Of a stretch of DNA of 64,000 nt, positions 44,305-56,459 are shown piece by piece; position 1 is the stretch's first letter; every line of letters starts with the position of its first letter. The translations under genes and the position numbers were made by a program. Below the pieces are notes generated by a model. It was not told the origin of the DNA and made no database searches. It saw only the letters and a list, made by a program, of their open reading frames with translations. Source of the stretch: Corydoras sp. C115 (Eukaryota; Chordata; Actinopteri; Siluriformes; Callichthyidae); the NCBI GenBank assembly GCA_019802505.1, contig JAFMOC010000248.1:310001-374000 (forward strand), written 5' to 3'.

Positions 44305-44634
44305 TGGCACGGTGGTTTAGTGGTTAGCACATTCGCCTCTAGTGGTTAGCACATTCGCCCCGGTTCGAATCCCCATCTGGGTGGAGTTTCCAGGTTCTCC
44401 CCGTGTCCGCGTGGGTTTCCTCCCACAGTCCAAAAACATGGATCAAGTCAATTGATTTCTCAAAATTGCCCCATATAGAGTGTGTCTGTGTGAGTGAGTG
44501 TGCCAAGTGATGGATTGGCGCCCTGTCCTGGGTCTATCTGCCCAGCGCCCCAGACGGTCTCCCCTGGATGGGCATGGGGAATCCTACCGCGACCCTAATA
44601 GAGGATAAAGCGGGAGATAATGAATGAATGAATG
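44305..44634 (+). mobile_element. V-SINE with duplicated A-box segment
   Basis: Flanked by AAATTACAAAG (44294-44304, 44635-44645). Within the head, TAGTGGTTAGCACATTCGCC occurs twice in tandem, replacing the usual CTCAGC...GATTCC spacer before the B box. Confidence 0.92.
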
Positions 44635-44645
44635 AAATTACAAAG

Positions 44646-45235
44646 TTGGTTGTTGAACTGCCTACTACTGTTTTGTATTGCACAAAAATGCTTATATATA
44701 AAAAAACATATGCTTTTTTAACTTTAAATTAAGGCAATGAACGTTAAACTAAATATTGACAGTGCTAAAAGCTGCCTTAAGCTAAATGACTATTGGTAAT
44801 TCCATTAATCAAGTGATACACACACTTAGACTTATTGGTTGTTTCATAAGCTCTATTTACCATATAGATGCACTTTGTAGTTTTACAAAGGCAAATTGTA
44901 TTTCTACATGCATTGATGGGCCCAAACATACACACACACACACACACACATACATATTTATGTGTAAAAGAGAAAAAGAAAAAGCGACAGAGAGAGATAT
45001 CAATTATGTGTATGAAAAAAAAAGGATTTGGAGAATCTCTTCAAAGAAATTAAATCTCCAGAGCATCCTACTGAAAATGAAAAGGCATTATTAAGCAGAA
45101 TTTGGAATGAATGATAATAATCCTCACTTCAGTACAGCTGTAATGTTTAATAAGATAATACAGCACATGACAAAACACTGGATTGTGGGAAAAGATGCTT
45201 TTACAAACTCACTGTCTGTAGAATTACAATTAGGA

Positions 45236-45237
<2 letters not shown>
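44646..45237. other. No gene seen
   Basis: AT-rich, with a short CA run at 44930-44950. Confidence 0.5.

Positions 45238-45316
<79 letters not shown>
45238..45316. repeat. (GT)n microsatellite
   Basis: About 39 TG units. Confidence 0.95.
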
Positions 45317-45320
<4 letters not shown>

Positions 45321-46330
45321 TGTTTTAGAAACATTTGCAGAACAATAGGCATTTTGATTGTTGTAACGGCATTGCTTAATTTTTGTCTCTTAATGACTAA
45401 CACCTGGTACTGACTCAGTGATTATGCTCCTCTGTTTTGGGTGTAAAAACATTATGCTTCTATTTGAACCAACAAGTAATGACATTTAATCAAAATCTAA
45501 CAACCCATAATGCCATAATAACATGGAGCTAAACTTAAAGTACAGGTGAGACTAAATACTAAGAGAATTGACTTTATTATTATTTAATAATACAACACAA
45601 GTATGTATTTTAATAACTAAAAAAGGTAATAGGAGCTGTGCTGAGGTCAATTCAGCATCTTATGAAGGTGAAATACAAGCACAAAACTAAGCTGCTTGTA
45701 ACAGAAGTGTAGATGAAGATGAACCCAAAGGCAAAGGATGATAATTAGAGGCCATTTGAGACTCTGCTCTCATCTCTTGGCATGAGGAAGTAAGATGTGG
45801 AGTGGGTGGGGCAATCGGAAGTTGTCAGCATCTGCACCAGAGCAAGAGACACCAAGTGGTGTGGCTCATTGCAGAGAAACTGTGAAGGAGTGGACCGACA
45901 AGTGCAGGGGTGCTTGGGACCTGCTGCTCTTCAGCCTCAATCGGCAAGCAGAGCAGTAAGGCAGGAGTCTAGAGGAGCTAATGATGCTAGTTGGAAAATG
46001 CAGAACCAAAGGCTATGGACAGTAATCTGAGGCAATTAATGTACCTTCTGCAGGTTTCACTAATTACAAGTGTGCAGTTTTTATATATTAGGGCAGGAGA
46101 TGCAGAGGAAATGGATATCACAGTAGCACCTGGAACATAGCAGTGTCGGCAGAGACCAGTACAGACAAACACACATGCACATTCAGTTTATTTATTATTT
46201 CCAGTTTAAAAAATTAATGACTGACTGAATAAATCAATAGGTTTACCCACGTGAACTTTATTATGTGATCTGAAATAAAGAGAAAGCAGCTGTGCAGTCT
46301 GCCTTCTGGAACCTATTCAGTGACTTATGA
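45317..46330. other. No gene seen
   Basis: 45780-46040 is GC-richer with a 77-codon open frame but no recognisable product. Confidence 0.45.
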
Positions 46331-47100
46331 TTCACAAAATTGTAGCCTTATTTCCTTGGACAGACCTGAGTTCTTCCTCAGCATGCGGCTTAGAGTGCTG
46401 TCTCTCATCCACACTTATTCTCAGTCCAAACTCCAAATGTTTAGAAGTGCCTCTGAAGGTGTAAGCAAGAATAAGGAGAAAATACACATCAGAGCACTGA
46501 GTGTGTTACCAAAGCCACTGCAGTTAGCATCATATCAGAAGTGAATAACCCTATGAATCATGTTGCAAAAATGTGAAAAAGGTTCATCAGATTCATCACC
46601 CCCAGAATTTTCTCATCAGCGACTTTACATTCACTTGAGCACAGAGTAATTTATACTATGGGGTTAGCAGAATAATAAAGTTCAATACCAGTTTAGGCAT
46701 GTGAGATGATTTTCGATCAAATGAAGATATACATTTACATTTGGTCATTTTGCAGATGCTTTAATCCAAAGCGACTTACAAACTGAGCACTGGGTTGGCT
46801 ACAGAATCCCTTGAGTAATTAGGGTTAAGGTCCTTGCTCAAGGACCCACATTGTAGCCACATTCACAAAAGTGTAGCCTTATTTCCTCCAAAAGTCTGTG
46901 GCTTCAAATGCTGTTTCTCAACCACACTCATTCTCAGTCCAAACATTATATGTTTAGAAAGTACACATCAGAGCACTGAGTGTGTTATCAAAGCAGCTGC
47001 AGTTGGCATCATTTAGCACAGTCAGAGGAATTTATATTATGGGGTTAGAAGAATAATAAAGTTCATCACAAGTCATTTAGACATGAGAAAACTTTGAGCT
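46331..47100. repeat. Diverged tandem duplication with a SINE at the junction
   Basis: 46331-46720 and 46862-47100 share, in order, TGTAGCCTTATTTCCT, ATTCTCAGTCCAAAC, TACACATCAGAGCACTGAGTG, CTGCAGTT, TATGGGGTTAG and AATAATAAAGTTCA. The offset at the start is 531 bases. Confidence 0.85.
46733..46855 (-). mobile_element. SINE fragment with L2-type tail
   Basis: Reverse orientation: ACATTTACATTTGGTC, AATCCAAAGCGACTTACAAA and TTAGGGTTAAGGTCCTTGCTC, matching the 3' half of the SINE at 28108-28325. The tRNA-like head is missing. Confidence 0.8.
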
Positions 47101-48215
47101 TGCAGTTCAGCAGTTCATGTATGTGTGTCTTTTGAAATCTCAATAAGACAGTTAAGGCAATTGGCATGTGTCAATAATTATAGATGAATCATTAAAACTT
47201 ACAGCTACATTAATTTCAAATTAATTCAGAGTGGCCATATAGATATCCTGAATGTTAACCAAGCCATAAGCAGTGCTGTGCAATGCTTGGTAAGTAATGA
47301 TACCATTATGCTGATTTTCCACTGAAGGATACAGCTATTAGAGAGAAATGAGGACTGCACAGTAACTTTGTAATTCACATATTCATGACTTTGACCCATA
47401 AGCACACAATTTGCTTTGTACAATTTGCCCACTAGCAATATTTGTGCTCTATTGTATTTTATACACAAAACAACAGATTTTCTTATGTAGTCCTAATATA
47501 ATGCTGTAATAACATACATTATGTGGTATAATTCACAGTTAAACTTGGGATTATTTTTAGCTTCGCTGAAGAGTGGTTTGTACTATAAAATGTGAAGCTA
47601 ACAAAGATGCAGTTTGATGGATTTACTATAGAAAACCAACAAAAACCCAAACCCCTTTTGAAATCCAAACCCCTATTGAACACTATTGAATTAAATTAGA
47701 ATGTCAATAGAAAGTCAGAGCTTTAGTGAGCATTTCCTCACCCCACAAAGACATCTTGACTAAAATTCCCTCAGTAACACTTCAGTACCGTATACAAGGG
47801 CTTCCTTAGAGTCTGAATATTGTTCTACATTGGTGTATTAAGAACCATGCAAGATGTTATTTATTTTTGTAAAATAATATAATAATCATCAAGTTTTAAA
47901 TGTGTCTTAAGAGAGATAAAAAAAAAACAAATGACAGAAAAATAATTGCATTGTGGAAAAGGTGCACAATAAGATCCCAAATGGCAGAATTGTGTGTGCA
48001 GTAAGATAACATAGCTTCCACTTTTCTGACAGGTAAGGCACTTCTTACAAGGGCGGGACAAAAATGCAGATCTGCTAGTGTGATGGGAAATCCCCATAGT
48101 GGTTCAGTTTGGTTGGCATGCCTTTTAAAGTGCAGGTCGCACTAGTGCTCTGTGGTATTGTGATTTAACTTAGTGTTTTTTTTTAAATAAAAAATGTAAT
48201 TCATAAGGTTAATTG
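47101..48215. other. No gene seen
   Basis: AT-rich DNA, no recognisable repeat or coding signal. Confidence 0.5.
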
Positions 48216-48549
48216 TCACACTCAACACTGATCCTCGGAGGAAGTTGCACAACTAAGCACTGGAAGACGCGCAATAAACATGATGAGTGGAGTCAGGAAA
48301 CCCATGGTTCGTGTCAATGCCGGTCTGATCACACAAAACACAAAAAGCAAACGAATATATAACTAAAACAGACCACCTGACTAGAAAGGAGAACCAATAA
48401 CAAAAGACAGTTAATTAACTCAAACAAGGTGAGTAATAAAGACTAATCAGTTAATTAACTATACCAAAACTGAAACGCAAAAGTTACACAGGACTAAATA
48501 AACCAAAAACCAAAAAGTGAAACAAAAAAGTAAGGAGTGGAACTCATGA
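48216..48549 (-). mobile_element. Possible degenerate LTR
   Basis: Starts TGTCACACTC and shares style and some phrases (TTAATTAACTCAAA, GAGACCAAT-like A/C-rich text, CAATAAAC near the beginning) with the LTR at 20436, but the far end and target duplication cannot be fixed. Confidence 0.35.
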
Positions 48550-48599
48550 CTTAAAATTGTATACACCATATTGATTTATTGAGGGAAAATCTGTTTAGA

Positions 48600-48880
48600 T
48601 AGTAAATCCACCACAGAGCAGAGCAGAATATTATTTGGTTGGTGCATTATTCTTATCCCAGCAGTGTCACTAAGGTGTGAATTGAAGCTACAGCAGGATA
48701 GCTGCATTAAGTGTCATGGTAGAACTGACAATCCACCAATTATACCTGTTTTGTGTTGGTCCTGACAAATAGAGAATGGAGAATCAACAGGGGACTGCCA
48801 AAAAAATTGAACAGATCAACTGCAGTCTGTAATTGTAAAACTACAAAGTCCAACTAAAACTACAAAGATGCAGTCTTATA
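48600..48880 (+). repeat. MITE-like repeat fragment
   Basis: GCAGTGTCACTAAGGTG, ATACCTGTTTTGTGTTGGTCC, then CAGTCTGTAATTGTAAAACTACAAAGT. Same family as 10975-11105 and 20040-20290. Confidence 0.6.
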
Positions 48881-48910
48881 CGGCCCCTCACGGGTTAACA
48901 AAATAAGCAT

Positions 48911-50117
48911 TTAAAAAAATAATAATAATAAATTAATAATAATCTGGCCCGCAATTTGGTTTAATTATTTATACATTAGTATGTTCATTTTTATATTTTA
49001 TCTTAATTTGTAATGTGGTGTTTGTGTGTTGTCTTTATTTTTGTGCTTACGCTGAGTTGCCTGGTGATTAGCGCCTGCTGCGTAAGCCCAACCTACTCAT
49101 AAGCTGCACGTCTCTACGTGTAACGGGTTGTACTCAGAAACGAAGCCGGAGTGGATGAACAGTATAACAGTCACTGGTGTAGATGTGTCGCTGGTGCTAA
49201 TGAAAGACACAGAGTCGTGTAGTAATAAGAACTCCGAAACGCTTTACTATTTTCCAGATGTATCGTACATCTCTCGTGTGTCACACCTTTATTCGTCCTC
49301 CCGCAACGCTTACAGCATAGTGTACATGTTACAGCACAACATCTACAACTGGTTTATTGAAAACAGTGCTCAAACCCGAGTAAACGTACTGATGGTGTAA
49401 CGCCGCTATGAAGATGATCACTGACACTCGGGAAACCGAACTCTCCAGAGAGGTAATCCATAAAACAGACGGTAGCAGGGGAGCGCATTACCGAAGATCA
49501 GACGCAAACAGCCAACCCAACCGAACAGCTTAATCGAGAGCTAAACAGGAAGTAGTAATCAGAACTCTGGATAAGAGCTCTGAGCGCCACCAGTGGCAGG
49601 AAGGGGAATAGCAGGTACAGAAGGTAAAGTGGATGTGACACTACACTACGCATGCGCTCCCCATTCCCAGCAAAAACATTTTGTTAGCAAAAATGTCACT
49701 TTCCAAACTCACTTTCCAAAAATAAAAGAAAAGTTGAAAAAAAAGTACATATGTGTTTGAAAAACTCTTCTCAACTGTAAAATTTAATAAATCCAAGCAC
49801 AGATCTAGACTGACCGATGCACATCTCCAGTTCATCATCAGAGTGTCCACTGCAAACTCACTTAAATCAAATGTGGCTCATTTGTGTCAGAAGAAGCACT
49901 GTCAAGTTTCTTGTAGCAAGCACTGAGCAAACACTGAATGTATTTGAATGTACAATGTACAAAATGTATTTGAATTACAATATGTGTACATAGTTATTAT
50001 ATAAAGAGTTGATTTTCCATTTTCCCGCTGCTTTTTGTTGCAATTCTTTAATCTGACCCCTCATCAAAAACACAGCCTGGTTAGTGGCCCCCAGGTAATT
50101 TGAGTTTGAGACCCCTG
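48911..50117 (-). mobile_element. hAT element copy 2, one end lost, carrying the same LTR
   Basis: The right terminus GAGTTTGAGACCCCTG at 50117 matches the hAT end. Going left it matches copy 1 throughout, except that it lacks the L2 insert (GACAGTGCTTCTTCTGACAC is contiguous near 49900) and diverges left of about 48911, where the other terminus is missing. No 8-bp duplication can be checked for that reason. Confidence 0.88.
49119..49640 (-). mobile_element. Solo LTR inside hAT copy 2
   Basis: Reverse-complement counterpart of 41110-41587, 522 bp (about 40 bases longer, including CGAAGCCGGAGTGGATG), flanked by CTACG (49114-49118) and CTACA (49641-49645), i.e. the same CGTAG site with one mutation. 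Confidence 0.9.
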
Positions 50118-50446
50118 CAATAGAGTAAGAAAGGGGTGTGTGCAAACTTTTGACTGGTACTGAATATGTCAGGACCACATTTTGCATTCTGGTGCTTTTT
50201 GTGGAGTGCTTTTGTGTTATTTTTCCCTCCTGTCTTTCACATCACATGTTCCGGCTAGCAGTGTATAAACTTCTCCTTTTAACCTCACTTATCAGGTTTT
50301 TATGTAATGTTTAAGCTGCTTTTTGTAGAGTTTTGTGTTGTCGTTGGTGTTGCATGTTGGGTTTTATGGTGTTTCATTAAAACCACATTCTCCTTTAATC
50401 CTGCCTGATTTTTGGTTCCTTCCACACACTGCACTGGCGGAGGCAA

Positions 50447-50768
50447 CCTGTTCGCCTCTCAGCACTAGGGATTCCCAGTTCGATTCCCAATCTGGGTGGA
50501 GTTTTTATGTTCTCCCCTTATCCACGTGGGTTTCCTCTGGGTTCTTCAATTTCCTCCCACAATCCAAAAACATGGATCAAGGACAATTGAATTGTCCAAA
50601 TTACCGCATATATACAGAGTGTGTTTGTGTGTTTGTTGTTTTCTGTCTGTGTGAGGGTGTGTGTGCCCAGCGATAGATTGGCGCCCTGTCCAGGGTGTAT
50701 CTGCCCAGTGCCCAAAACGTTCTACCCCCTCCCCCACCACGACCCTAGTACAGGACAATGTAGAGGAT
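50447..50768 (+). mobile_element. V-SINE, old, A box lost
   Basis: Begins in the head at GTTCGCCTCTCAGCACTAGG, B box GTTCGATTCCC, and ends near CCACGACCCTAGTACAGGA without the ATGA tail. The preceding 50167-50445 (TGTCAGGACC, TTCATTAAAACC) may be an LTR relic. Confidence 0.85.
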
Positions 50769-53511
50769 TTCATCCATGTGTGATTTTTATAAAGTAATTG
50801 TAGAAAAGGGTTGATGCTGCAACCTGTGATGGTCAGGTGTCAGCATTATTTTGACCAGCCACTTTCTATGTGGACTTCCTGTTTTACAGGCATGTCATTT
50901 CAGAAATACATATTTGAAAAATCTATAAAATACAAAGTGGAAGTACAATTGCCTTTAGGCCATTGCTTCTACATTTCATGGTCATTTCAGCTGGTAAATT
51001 GGGTGATTTATTTGTCATTTACTCAATTTTCACTGGAAATGAGAAGCAATTATCCTGGTGAAGTTGGCTCATTTTCTGCTCAGTTGCACTCTTCCTGATA
51101 TTACAAAAGATGTGTGCTTTTGTTATCGAATAAAAAAGGAAGCACTCGAAAAAAGTGCTCTTTATAAAATAGGAGGTGGAGAAAAAAATGTGGTCTGTAT
51201 GGACACAAAACTTAATTATGTTGTAAAAGTATAGGCATAATTTATTTGTTACTATTTGTTTTCATCTCCAGCTATAAGAGCTTTCATTCTATAGTATGTG
51301 GTTAGTTGCTCATTTCACCTAAAGAGTATTTTTGAAGTCAAGCATTGATTGAGAAATGAATAATAATGGTTCAATTATGTTATTTGACAGTGTGGATTCA
51401 CGGTAGCAGGGACTGACCTTTCACTATCTTAAAATTAATTTGTATGAAAAAAATGGATTTGTACAGAAGCCTTTTTAGACTTTTCAATGTTAGGATCCGG
51501 GGTTGCATTACTTTGTCAGCTTGAGGTTCAGCAAAATCACCGTTATGGGGCATGGCATGCTGGTAAATAAGGTGGGTATACCAGATCAAAACACATGAAA
51601 AAGAACTATAAAATACAAATAATAGTTTTAACTTGTCTGTAATTAACTAACTTTAATTTCATTATATCAAAAGCTGGGCAACTTCACGATTGCTAAGATG
51701 CACATGTGGGCCCTAAAAATCAAAGCATATGTCAGGTAGCACAACTCTTACTACTGCACATCAATATAGACATTTATGTTAGAGAGTGTGTGCACCTTCA
51801 ATAAAATAAATAAAAAGAAACATAATAGCAAAAGGATGCTTATTGAATTACACATGGGGGGGGGTATGGTCCACACTGCCACAAAAACAGTGGGGAGTAA
51901 GGATGGAATTATGACTTAAATCATGCTTTCTTTTCTATTCACAGTGCACTGTGTCGTTTGTGGCCACCCAGAATCATGAGGCTGCCGAATTCTCAAATAG
52001 ACCTCAGGTGCATGTCGGCTAGCACAGTCGAAAAAGAAAAATGGCTTTCTTTTGTAATGGCACAGGCACTTTATTTTTTAATTGAAAATACCCAGATATA
52101 TCAAGAAAATAGCATAAAGATCTTTGGGATGTAATAGAGACTGTTCAATGTAATTGTATTGCTACTCTAGAGAAAATAGATGCTATAGTAATGCATAAGT
52201 GTTTGTAAACAACAAGATGTTGAATGGATGGGTAATATAATGCTTAGTGTGGTCCAAAGAATTATGAGATTCCTTGATTGGTGTTTTATTGGTGACTATA
52301 TTTTTGTATTGTTGTGGGTGGTGCTGGAGGCATATTCTATCCTCAAAGGACAAAGTGTCCAGCCTACAACAGGGCAGGCATACAAAATAAAAAAATCTGT
52401 TAAACATAACTTGTTTGACAATTGTGTATCATGTGCTCTTTACACTTGTGTCAAGGATTTCCTGTTTTTCATTAGCTATGAGAAATGACATGTTAATTCA
52501 TAAATAATAAAGCAATGAAAGGCATGAGAGAGCATTTTATTCACATTAATGCACAAATTATAAAATGATTGCAAACACACTATAATGAAAATAGAAAGGT
52601 TCAGAAATGTGTTTATTGAAAGAATAAAGGTTAATAAACTGGTCTTCCGCAATGTAATCTAGTAGATTTCTCTAACAATGAAATACTGACAACTAGTGGC
52701 CAAATTACAGAACACAGTTTATTAAAAAATAAATAAATACATTGGGAAAAATGTATTGAATATCACACAATGATATGATTATAAAGCGGTCAGAGTTGTG
52801 TATTATTGTCAATAATGTCATGGCTGGACAAATGGCTCAACCAAATAGATTTAAGGACTGAAACTACCCTTTTTATAAAAAAGTGTAAACTCATATTTTC
52901 ATTCAGAAATTAAACTTAAAATAATCGTCCATTACATTTCAATGTGCTTGTGTGTGTGTGTGTGTGTGTGTGTGTGGGGGGGGGGGGGTAATGGCTTACA
53001 AAGGAAGGAAAAAATGAAGTCAAAGGACTTCAATGCAAAACTGTCATTTTGTGTGCAGTTCAGCATATGTAGTTTTAACAAAGGTGAGATCTGGGCAAGA
53101 GGATTATGGAAATGAAGTTTGACACTGATTGAGTACCATCTGTACAGTAAAGTGCCATCTACTGGTGACTGGTCATTAAATTCATTAAATATGCCATTGT
53201 CGCTTCAAATTGATGAGTGAATAAATCTTCTATGGAACGTTTTTTTTTTTATATATAAAATATTAATAAGCACATAAGAGTGTGGTGATTTATTGAAGTG
53301 CTTTGATTTCTTGTATATGTATATGGTTAAAAAGTAATAGGACTTTTTTTAAACACATGTTCAACTGTTTTATTTAATCCCATTGCAATGTGTGTGAAAT
53401 AAAAGGCTGCCAAGACAAAAAAAAAAAAAAAAAAAAAAAAACATTTGTATGTAAAGTTTGTACAGAGCAGTAGCAAGGCAGAACAAAAATAGTTTCTGAA
53501 CATTTTCTCAT
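50769..53511. other. No gene seen
   Basis: AT-rich DNA with a (GT)n-G run (52948-52989) and a poly-A run (53417-53441). No repeat family or coding signal recognised. Confidence 0.5.
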
Positions 53512-53665
53512 TGATTAGGGTTTTGGGCTATCAATCTGAAGGTTGTGGACAGAGCATTGCGCCAGGGATGCTGTACCAACCCTATGTTCTGACATAGGGA
53601 AACATGCAAGTCACTTTGGAGAAAAGCTTCTGCTAAATGACCAAATGTAATGTAATGTAAACATA
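53512..53665 (+). mobile_element. tRNA-derived SINE with L2-type tail, deleted
   Basis: Shares GGGCTATCAATCTGAAGGTTG with 28108-28325, then skips to GCGCCAGGGATGCTGT and AAGTCACTTTGGAGAAAAGC with AATGTAATGTAA tail. Confidence 0.82.
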
Positions 53666-53742
53666 ATTTTGCAATAGGGGTTCTGATAGTGTTAAGTACC
53701 AGTGAGCCAATGAAGGATTTGAGGGATGGACTTTGGACCATC

Positions 53743-54165
53743 TACATTTACATTTAGTCATTTAGCAGATGCTTTTATCCAAAGCAACTTACAAATGAGA
53801 ACAACATAAGTCAGCAGTTAAGGAAAAACTCAGCTACACTGTAGAATTTTCAAACCTGATCATTATCCTATCCTGCAGCCCCACCTTTTTGTATTTTATT
53901 TTTTTACATTAGGTGTTTGTGAAAAAGATGTGTTTTCAGTTGTTTCTTAAAGACACCAAGTGACTTTGCCTTAACAGACAGAGTTGGGAAGATCATTCCA
54001 CCATTTTGTGGACGCAACGGCGTGAGAATTAGCACCTCGGTGAGGTGAAATCACGAGTCATCTCTAAAGTGAAGTGAACGTTGGAGTGGGCAGATCTAGA
54101 AATGGTCCTGTAGACCAGAATCAGTGCCTTGTACTGAAATTGAAAATTGAAAAGTGAAGCTATTA
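53743..54165 (-). mobile_element. L2-type LINE 3' end, old
   Basis: Reverse orientation: TACATTTAGTCATTTAGCAG, ATCCAAAGCAACTTACAAATG, then a degenerate version of the coding text seen at 40443-40700 (AGAGTTGGGAAGATCATTCC, TGGTCCTGTAGACC). Confidence 0.82.
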
Positions 54166-54269
54166 CCAGTAGGAAAAGAGAGGCAGTTGGTCAATTAATG
54201 CACAAATACAACAGTGTAGTCAGCAAATGAAGACTGTATGTATATTTCCCTATCACATGTTCATTATAC

Positions 54270-54393
54270 CAGCGCCCAAAACGTTCTCCCCTGGATGGGC
54301 ATGGGGAACCCCACCGCGACCCTAATAGAGGATAAAGCGGAAGATAATGAATGAATGAATAAAAGAATGAATGAATGAATGAATGAATGATGA
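54270..54393 (+). mobile_element. V-SINE, 5'-truncated, with 13-bp target duplication
   Basis: Only the last ~125 bases (CAGCGCCCAAAACG to the ATGA tail), yet flanked by perfect ATGTTCATTATAC at 54257-54269 and 54394-54406, so it was truncated at insertion rather than eroded. Confidence 0.93.
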
Positions 54394-54697
54394 ATGTTCA
54401 TTATACATCAATAAGAGATGGGCATTCAATTTAGGTTCAGTTTCATTGAAAAGTCTTTTTCAACATTTTTAATCAGCAGTGTACATGAGTGTCTTATGTA
54501 AGTGGTGAACAGTTGAAGTATTTATTTGATGGTGTGTCTGAAGAGAACATATATTTATTGATGTGAGACCCTAAACCCACCTCAGAGATGCTCCTGCTCC
54601 ATCAATATTGCCAAAAACATTAAAAAAAGAGATAGATAAACCATCCAAGACTTATTCTTTTTAAATAAAACATTTACTTACTTTTCTGAACATAATT

Positions 54698-55019
54698 CAT
54701 TCATTCATTATCTTCCGCTTAATCCTCTACTAGGGTCACAGGGAGGTTCCCCATGCCCATCCAGGGGAGAATGTTTTGGGCACTGTGCATATATACCCAG
54801 GACTGGGTGCCAATCTATCGCTGAACACTCACTCACAAGCTTTATGGGGCAATTTAGAGCATTCAATTTACCTTGAATCCATGTTTTTGGACTGTGGGCG
54901 GAAACCTGAGAACCCGGAGCAAATCCAAGCGGGCATGGGGAATACATGAAAACTCCATCCAGGTTGGGATTTGAACCTGGATCCCCAGGGCTGAAAGGTG
55001 GACAGGCTGACCACTAAGC
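54698..55019 (-). mobile_element. V-SINE, moderately old
   Basis: Tail CATTCATTATCTTCCGCTTA to the head CTGACCACTAAGCT. Confidence 0.88.
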
Positions 55020-55073
55020 TATTTCTTTGGTTGAATGTAGAGATTTTTTTAATAATAAATAATGAATAAAGAT

Positions 55074-55138
55074 GGTGGCATGGTGGCTTAGTGGTTAGCC
55101 CATTCACCTCTCAACGCTGGGGGTTCCAGGTTCGAATA
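55074..55138 (+). mobile_element. V-SINE head fragment
   Basis: Only the tRNA-like head (TGGCTTAGTGGTTAGCCCATT to GGTTCGAATA). It stops where the hAT target duplication begins and does not resume beyond the hAT. Confidence 0.8.
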
Positions 55139-55146
55139 GTGTAGGA

Positions 55147-55513
55147 CAGTCCTTCAACAATTAGTGGGGTGCGCCCCCCTGGGGGGACGCAGTGCGATGC
55201 CTGGGGGGGCGCATAACAAGATATCACAGAGCAAGTGATATTAAGTGTACTGAACAAACCCTCAAGAGACAACATGGAAAAATATTTAACAGGGATGGCG
55301 GAGAGAAAGGCGGAGAGAGACGAAGATAACGAGACCAACAAAAGTCAACCAAAAGCTAAAACAAGGAAATATGATGAAGTGTATGTAGCGCTTGGCTTCA
55401 CTGTAACTGAGGTGGCAGCCAGCAATCATCCGGCTTTATGAAAGCTACTTCAGAAAAGCTGTGCGCTGCAAAACGGGCGCATTGTAGCCATTAGTTCTGA
55501 CTTCCTCATTTTG

Positions 55514-55545
<32 letters not shown>

Positions 55546-55847
55546 AGCACTATGTTTCTAGTTTAAATAAGGATTTCATTAGTTTCTTTTACAAACTAAA
55601 AAACAAAGTTAATAAAATTATTCTTTGTTCTAAGTTGATTTTTTTTGTTTTCTTTATTGTTAATAAGGATACATTGTTATAAAAGAGGTGTAGTTAGAAC
55701 AAATTTATAGACAAATAATACTACAGTGGGCGTGTAAAAATACTTTTTCATCCCATTTTGTCATGTACGGGGGGGGGGGGGGTGAGTCGAGTGTTCTTCC
55801 TAGGAGGGGGGAGGGGGGGCTTAACAGAAAATAATTGAGAATCACTG
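55147..55847 (+). mobile_element. hAT element, internally deleted, BED-type
   Basis: Perfect 8-bp duplication GTGTAGGA (55139-55146, 55848-55855). Terminal repeats CAGTCCTTCAACAATTA versus CAGTGATTCTCAATTAT are imperfect but aligned. The interior holds the start of a transposase and a poly-A run (55517-55544), with G-rich subterminal runs on both sides. Confidence 0.9.
55274..55441 (+). pseudogene. hAT transposase N-terminus (BED/ZBED5-like), truncated
   Basis: From MEKYLTGMAERKAERD the frame runs 55 codons to KTRKYDEVYVALGFTVTEV and stops after SNHPAL. The RKYDE.Y...GFT phrase is the conserved lead-in to the BED zinc finger of ZBED5/SCAND3-like hAT transposases (recall). The finger itself, the RNase-H-like core and the dimerisation region are missing through the internal deletion. 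Nonfunctional. Confidence 0.7.
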
Positions 55848-55855
55848 GTGTAGGA

Positions 55856-56459
55856 CAACCATGTACATATTGTGTTGTGATCAGGTGGCCGTATTCAACA
55901 ATTGGAAAAACTAAAACAACTGGAAAAACTATGTAAGTCCACTCATGACATGAGTGTGTTTGAGTTTATCTCCTCTGAATCAGAGTAAGTGAAAGGTCAT
56001 GTAATATGAATGTGCATGGCATTCATTGCCAGACTAGGAGCTGCTGCATTTAACGGTGCCCTTTCACACTTCACAGCGAAACGCCAATTCCATTTAATTG
56101 GCATATTCCAAAGCTTCTTGCATCATGAGAATTGCTGCATAGGCTGCACATTTACGTGATCCAACTCTCTTTTCCTGTTTTATGCCTATGTTACTTAAGC
56201 ATTACTGGCGAGCCGGGGGCTGCACTTTTGTTTGACTAATAAATTTTATTGTATTATATTGTATATATTGTATTATATTGTATTTATATGTATAAACAAT
56301 TTTATTTCCATCATCTTATTGTTAATGTTGCTGAAGAGACATCAGTTGTTCCAGTACTAAGAGCATTTATTTTTCTGTTGGCCCAAATGGCGCATGAGAG
56401 CTGGCCTTATCCTTCACACTGCTTTAAGTGCTTGTGATGCACAGGGGCATTTGTCAGCT
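55856..56459. other. No gene seen
   Basis: AT-rich DNA; a run of TTGTATTATA phrases at 56245-56290. Confidence 0.5.

Noticed and set aside
48216..48549. Firm call of a solo LTR
   Set aside because: A start and an LTR-like style are visible, but the end and the target duplication cannot be matched, so it is listed only with low confidence.
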